A DNA stretch of 11,100 nt from Saccoglossus kowalevskii. Taxonomy: Eukaryota; Hemichordata; Enteropneusta; Harrimaniidae. The translations under genes were made by a program, and so were the position numbers. Where the stretch lies: NCBI RefSeq assembly GCF_000003605.2, contig NW_003130859.1, positions 51,888-62,987 of the forward strand, in the 5' to 3' direction. Shown here in pieces: positions 7,560 through 11,100 of this stretch (within the stretch, counting starts at the first letter, position 1; the number at the start of each line of letters is the position of its first letter). Under the pieces are notes generated by a model. The model was not told the origin of the DNA. It made no database searches and worked only from the letters and a program-made list of their open reading frames with translations.

Positions 7560-8111
7560 ATATTCGCTATAGTCAATATCGACTAGGTTAGCCATGGGTG
7601 GTCTCATGCCCACCCACACCTTAAAAGCCGAAAACTCAACATGATCACTACTTCTAGTAGTGGTAGCTCTACTTCTATGGGCTCTGTGACTATGGGGCCC
7701 AGTCTACATTAGCAAGTAGTGTTCAGGAACATGTACCTCAGGCAATAGAAATGAATTCGGTGACTTTCAATACCTGTGTGAGAAAACGTAAACATTATGT
7801 ACTTCATTATAAAAGATTACGAGCTTCTCAGAGATCTTTTGTCATGCATCTCTATGGGTTAGGTCTCCATGGTCTACACTCAGTTACCGTAGGTGATCGC
7901 CCTCTATTGTGGCAAATGGACCTTTAATCCATGAACTCCTTGATTCGTCCACAATTTCGGGTGGAGCTACATCACAACACGTTGTATGCTGCTAAGACGT
8001 ACACCATTGTACCATGCATTTCTATGGGATCTGTGCGAGCTGCTGTGGAATGCCTGTCAAAGAGCCGGTGAAAGCAGCTACAGCCCAGGAAGCAACACAA
8101 ACTCAGCATTG
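7560..8111 (+). other. less AT-rich segment with a once-interrupted plus-strand reading frame
   Basis: The base composition changes visibly here. On the plus strand one frame is open from 7667 to 8068 apart from a single TAA at 7925-7927, that is 86 and then 47 codons. The reading has mixed composition, with KRKHYVLHYKRLRASQRSFV and PQFRVELHHNTLYAAKTYT among its segments. I recognise no family. It could be a decayed coding remnant, for example of a mobile element, or chance in a higher-GC stretch. A small perfect hairpin (CACTACT, loop TCT, AGTAGTG) lies at 7646-7662. Confidence 0.3.
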
Positions 8112-9039
8112 AAGTAATTCTGAGCGAGCAAATTTATATATATTGTACATTGTAGGGGTAATCATTGAAAATGCCAGGATGCCCGTTATCGAGATTAAAA
8201 GCAGTGCGTATGTACAGGGCATAGAAGTGCAATCCCCTCTTTGTCTCGGCAAGTAGAATGAAATTTTGGCATATGATGAGAAGCCAGCTAATCTAGTCCT
8301 ACACAAAGTAATTGGTCCTGAAAGTGATTACTGTTAAATCCTTAACAAGTGAGAGTCAGCACCTCCTACCTGAAACCAAGGGTCACTTGCACAGTGTTTT
8401 CCGTTTTCATATCCGCGGGTTAGCAAGTGATACAGCTCATGGGAAGGACAACAAGGAAACGCTAACAAAATGAAAAGACAATCATGATGTGTCCCGAACC
8501 TGTAGAGGTCTACACTACATTCGGGAAAGGAATTATCTTCTATCGAATTCCTAGCTAAGCTACTGCAAAGAAACGGTGCTAATATTGGTATTGATATTTC
8601 CCCATAGCAGCAATTGGCCCTGTTGGCTAAGTGGTTGAGAAATCTATTCATAAGAAAATGGAGGGATAGAAGAATTTGCTGGATGTTTAAGAGAAAGTAC
8701 GGAAATGTGACTCAGTGACTCTGGTATAATCGAGTTATATTATTTCTGGAGGGTCGCGCCATGCTTCTGAAAATGTCCCAGTCTGAACGGAGACAGAGAA
8801 TAGGCTGTATAGGTGAACATGATGCAGTTCTGTAATTTTAACTTGAAAATATTTGGCGTACCCACGTGCCAGTGACAATGGGTCACGATATTACCTCCTG
8901 AGATGTAATGAGTAGTGAATATTTTTATTCAAATTGCTAAACCTTTGCATCTACAATTATTTATTTCACAAATAAATTTGAGTGATGTCTCCCTATTTAT
9001 TCCTGCTAATATTCGTATTAAGAATTTGGTGTTATTGTT
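8112..9039. other. unassigned flank or intron
   Basis: ORFs occur on the minus strand (8306-8103, 8651-8334) but match no module and no splice model. A short plus-strand frame at 8761-8829 includes KMSQSERRQRIG, faintly like the start of a Tc1-type transposase helix-turn-helix, then stops after 23 codons. Not enough to call a mobile element. Confidence 0.4.
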
Positions 9040-9460
9040 TCAATTCTGGCAGAATCGGCACAGAAGCATTTGATAGGGATGCATTATTGACTTGCCCACA
9101 ACGATTCCATTAACAACATTGTTGTTCTGCTCAATAGAGACAACGTTTTGAGCACTGACAGTACCATCAATATGGACATCACATTCCCCGCCCAAGCTAG
9201 ACTGTTTGTGAATGTGTTGTATACAGATAAACTGTTCGTTTGTTCCAGAGGTCAGAAGATATTGTCGAAAATGTTATGTTCAAGTGGAATTATGAATAAA
9301 AGAACTCGACCTTTTGTCACAATGCATATAACCATTCTATTAACCAGACACAAAGTACTGTAACATGCAACTCGGGATTGAAAGGTCCTGGGGTAGAAAA
9401 ACATTTCCAGCCTTGAAACTGCCATAGTTTGCAGGTAAAAACTTCAACATAGAATAGAAA
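9040..9460. other. unassigned segment with two exon-like readings
   Basis: On the minus strand 9273-9043 is open for 77 codons without a start and has a striking valine, asparagine and glycine pattern. On the plus strand 9300-9413 reads a sushi-like STVTCNSG motif. They overlap only in neighbourhood, not in frame, and both are discussed as findings. Confidence 0.3.
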
Positions 9461-11100
9461 ACAAAAACAAGGTAGCCAAAGTCACGAGGCCGAATGTACA
9501 GAAAAAGCAGATGATTTTTGTAAAAAGTTTAAAACAAATATAAATACAGGAACACTGCAATGATGATTAAAACTTTTAATGGACGACACAAATTCACGAT
9601 CATATATGTCAAAGAATCCAGACTATAAAGCAGTCATTGGAACATGCTCGACTCTTCTCTCTGCGTCGTTTAAATTCTCGTAGAAATGAGCAGATTAAAT
9701 GCTGCGCTTATATTGATGTTGCGTGCCCCCCACCCCAACAGAGTAACAGTTTGTCCGATCTCACATTGACAAGGGCTGCAGCATGACGATAATTTCCGAA
9801 CCTCCAAAGTCTACTGCCACAACTTCAACACTCTATACAAATTTGCTACGGAAAGGTGTGAAAAAGTCGCACTCATGATCTCAGTACGAAAAAACTCCCA
9901 GAACAAGTGACAACAAATTACAGGAAAACGAATATTCACATAGCAAAACACAATATGGAATTTTAACAGAGGTAAATGCACAAACCACTCAACCATACAA
10001 GTTGGCCCACAAAAGTCAGCTCGAAATAGTCTGTAGTGAAAGCGACCAGATGGAAAGACACACACCAAATCGCGGTCAACACAAGCAGCGTATAGTATTT
10101 TAACTATATCCATAGAAAACATAGTATTCATTATTTAATACGAACAACATAGCTTATGGTGATTTTTATTAATATTCAAAAAACATTGACGAGTACGTGA
10201 ACAAAAATTCGAAAAGGTTATTCAACTTCCACAGCATGTATATTAGCAACTTTATTTGTATATGTATCATTTTGAAGTCTATGATTGTAAATGGTAAATT
10301 TGAGAACAGTAAACTATTGAATGTCATCGCGAGATTACAGGGGACAGAGTTAAATATTATATATTAAAGAAATCAATCAAGACAAACATCAAATAACGAT
10401 TTAAAGTGAAAATGTCAGAAATGTTTGAAATGGTTTTTAAATTTTTTAAATACATAATTGTATTGTATAAAACAGCACGAATTGACAAGTTTAACAAGCC
10501 ACAATGGCATCCACACATTAGAAAAACACAAATACTTTCGAAAACATAAATAATGAAATTATTACCACCCGATATATAGAATGCCGTAAGCACAATTTAT
10601 CTACGCTATTCATTTTCAGAAAGCAGAAATTTAAAATGTACGCCCACAACATAAGACAACTTATATTGGAATGGAGATATTAGATACACTTTACAAAACA
10701 ATCTTGTTGCAAAAAGTTCAATATATTCACAATAAACAACAATAAAATTCACTTATGCACACAAAGTACACAATATATTAAACACAGTGAGTAAGATGTA
10801 CGCAAGAATACAACAACAAAAAAAATGTTTTTTTGGATCATTCGATGACGCCGAATTGACTGCGAACGCCAACAAACGCCGAGAATACACATTCCTTAAC
10901 GCACTATATATACGTGACTAACACACGTTCCTATCCACATGGCCACTGAGAAAACTTTATATTCTCTACGTCTGTAAATAATAAATTTAAGGATGTATGC
11001 TACAAAATAAAAAACCGTTTAAAATACTACAGGTGTACAGGACATGTTACTCTAAACTCATAGAAAAGAAAAAAACATGGGGTTAATGTACTAATTTTTA
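9461..11100. other. unassigned AT-rich flank
   Basis: No module, tRNA, promoter or signal-peptide exon could be supported. Positions about 9690-10130 are less AT-rich and have long frames on both strands (minus 10131-9811, 106 codons; plus about 9748-10101 with one TGA), which cannot both be real and resemble nothing known. The last kilobase is very AT-rich with short A and T runs near 10815-10835. Confidence 0.4.

Noticed and set aside
8624-8634. tRNA A-box-like word TGGCTAAGTGG
   Set aside because: No B box follows within the expected distance and no cloverleaf can be drawn, so neither a tRNA nor a tRNA-derived SINE is supported.
8334-8651. 105-codon minus-strand ORF
   Set aside because: Cysteine content is moderate but the spacing fits no module, there are no matching splice sites, and its length is within chance.
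8761-8829. Transposase-like start (MSQSERRQRIG)
   Set aside because: Only about 20 residues before a stop and no inverted repeats or catalytic region nearby; too short to call.
9748-10131. Long overlapping frames on both strands
   Set aside because: They overlap antisense and each is open mainly because the region is less AT-rich. Neither shows a recognised motif or a splice model. One frame of about 100 codons is expected by chance in a window this size.
10357-10593. 78-codon minus-strand ORF rich in Ile, Asn and Phe
   Set aside because: The composition is that of random AT-rich DNA and no motif is visible.

Overview
The window is eukaryotic and metazoan: AT-rich DNA carrying short exons bounded by GT-AG introns, each exon encoding one extracellular cysteine-rich module. 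The mixture of thrombospondin type 1 (TSP1), scavenger receptor cysteine-rich (SRCR), sushi/CCP, calcium-binding EGF and C-type lectin (CTLD) modules, with introns of about 150-1100 bases, suggests a marine invertebrate (tunicate, amphioxus, mollusc or similar). The sequence does not settle the phylum.

One gene accounts for nearly everything that can be named. It lies on the minus strand and is read from about 7195 down to at least 2411, probably to about 1289-1145. Eight exons can be placed to the base: TSP1 (7195-7022), degenerate TSP1 (6421-6272), SRCR in two halves (5587-5426 and 5271-5119), TSP1 (4451-4275), sushi (4086-3928), calcium-binding EGF (3127-3008) and the body of a CTLD (2690-2411). 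A ninth exon from 1304 fits as the end of the CTLD but has an in-frame TAG where the conserved tryptophan is expected. The first seven exons are all phase 1-1, so they join without a stop and each could be skipped without loss of frame. The joined exons through 2411 total 1375 bases, about 458 residues. The product is read as a secreted or cell-surface mosaic protein used in adhesion or recognition. The start codon, signal peptide and any membrane anchor are not found.

The rest is intronic or flanking DNA. Positions 7196-11100 hold no exon I can defend, but include a less AT-rich stretch (about 7560-8110) with a long, once-interrupted plus-strand reading frame. Several repeats are visible: a dispersed repeat shared by 2006-2095 and 6545-6630, a direct repeat at 3433/3751 around a 13-base inverted repeat, and a two-copy tandem repeat at 1551-1637. 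Positions 1-1144 contain two weak exon-like segments (820-683 and 63-1) that might continue the gene.

The most notable features are the apparent loss of cysteines in disulfide pairs in the second TSP1 and in the SRCR, the stop codon in the last CTLD exon, and the unusual order of modules.
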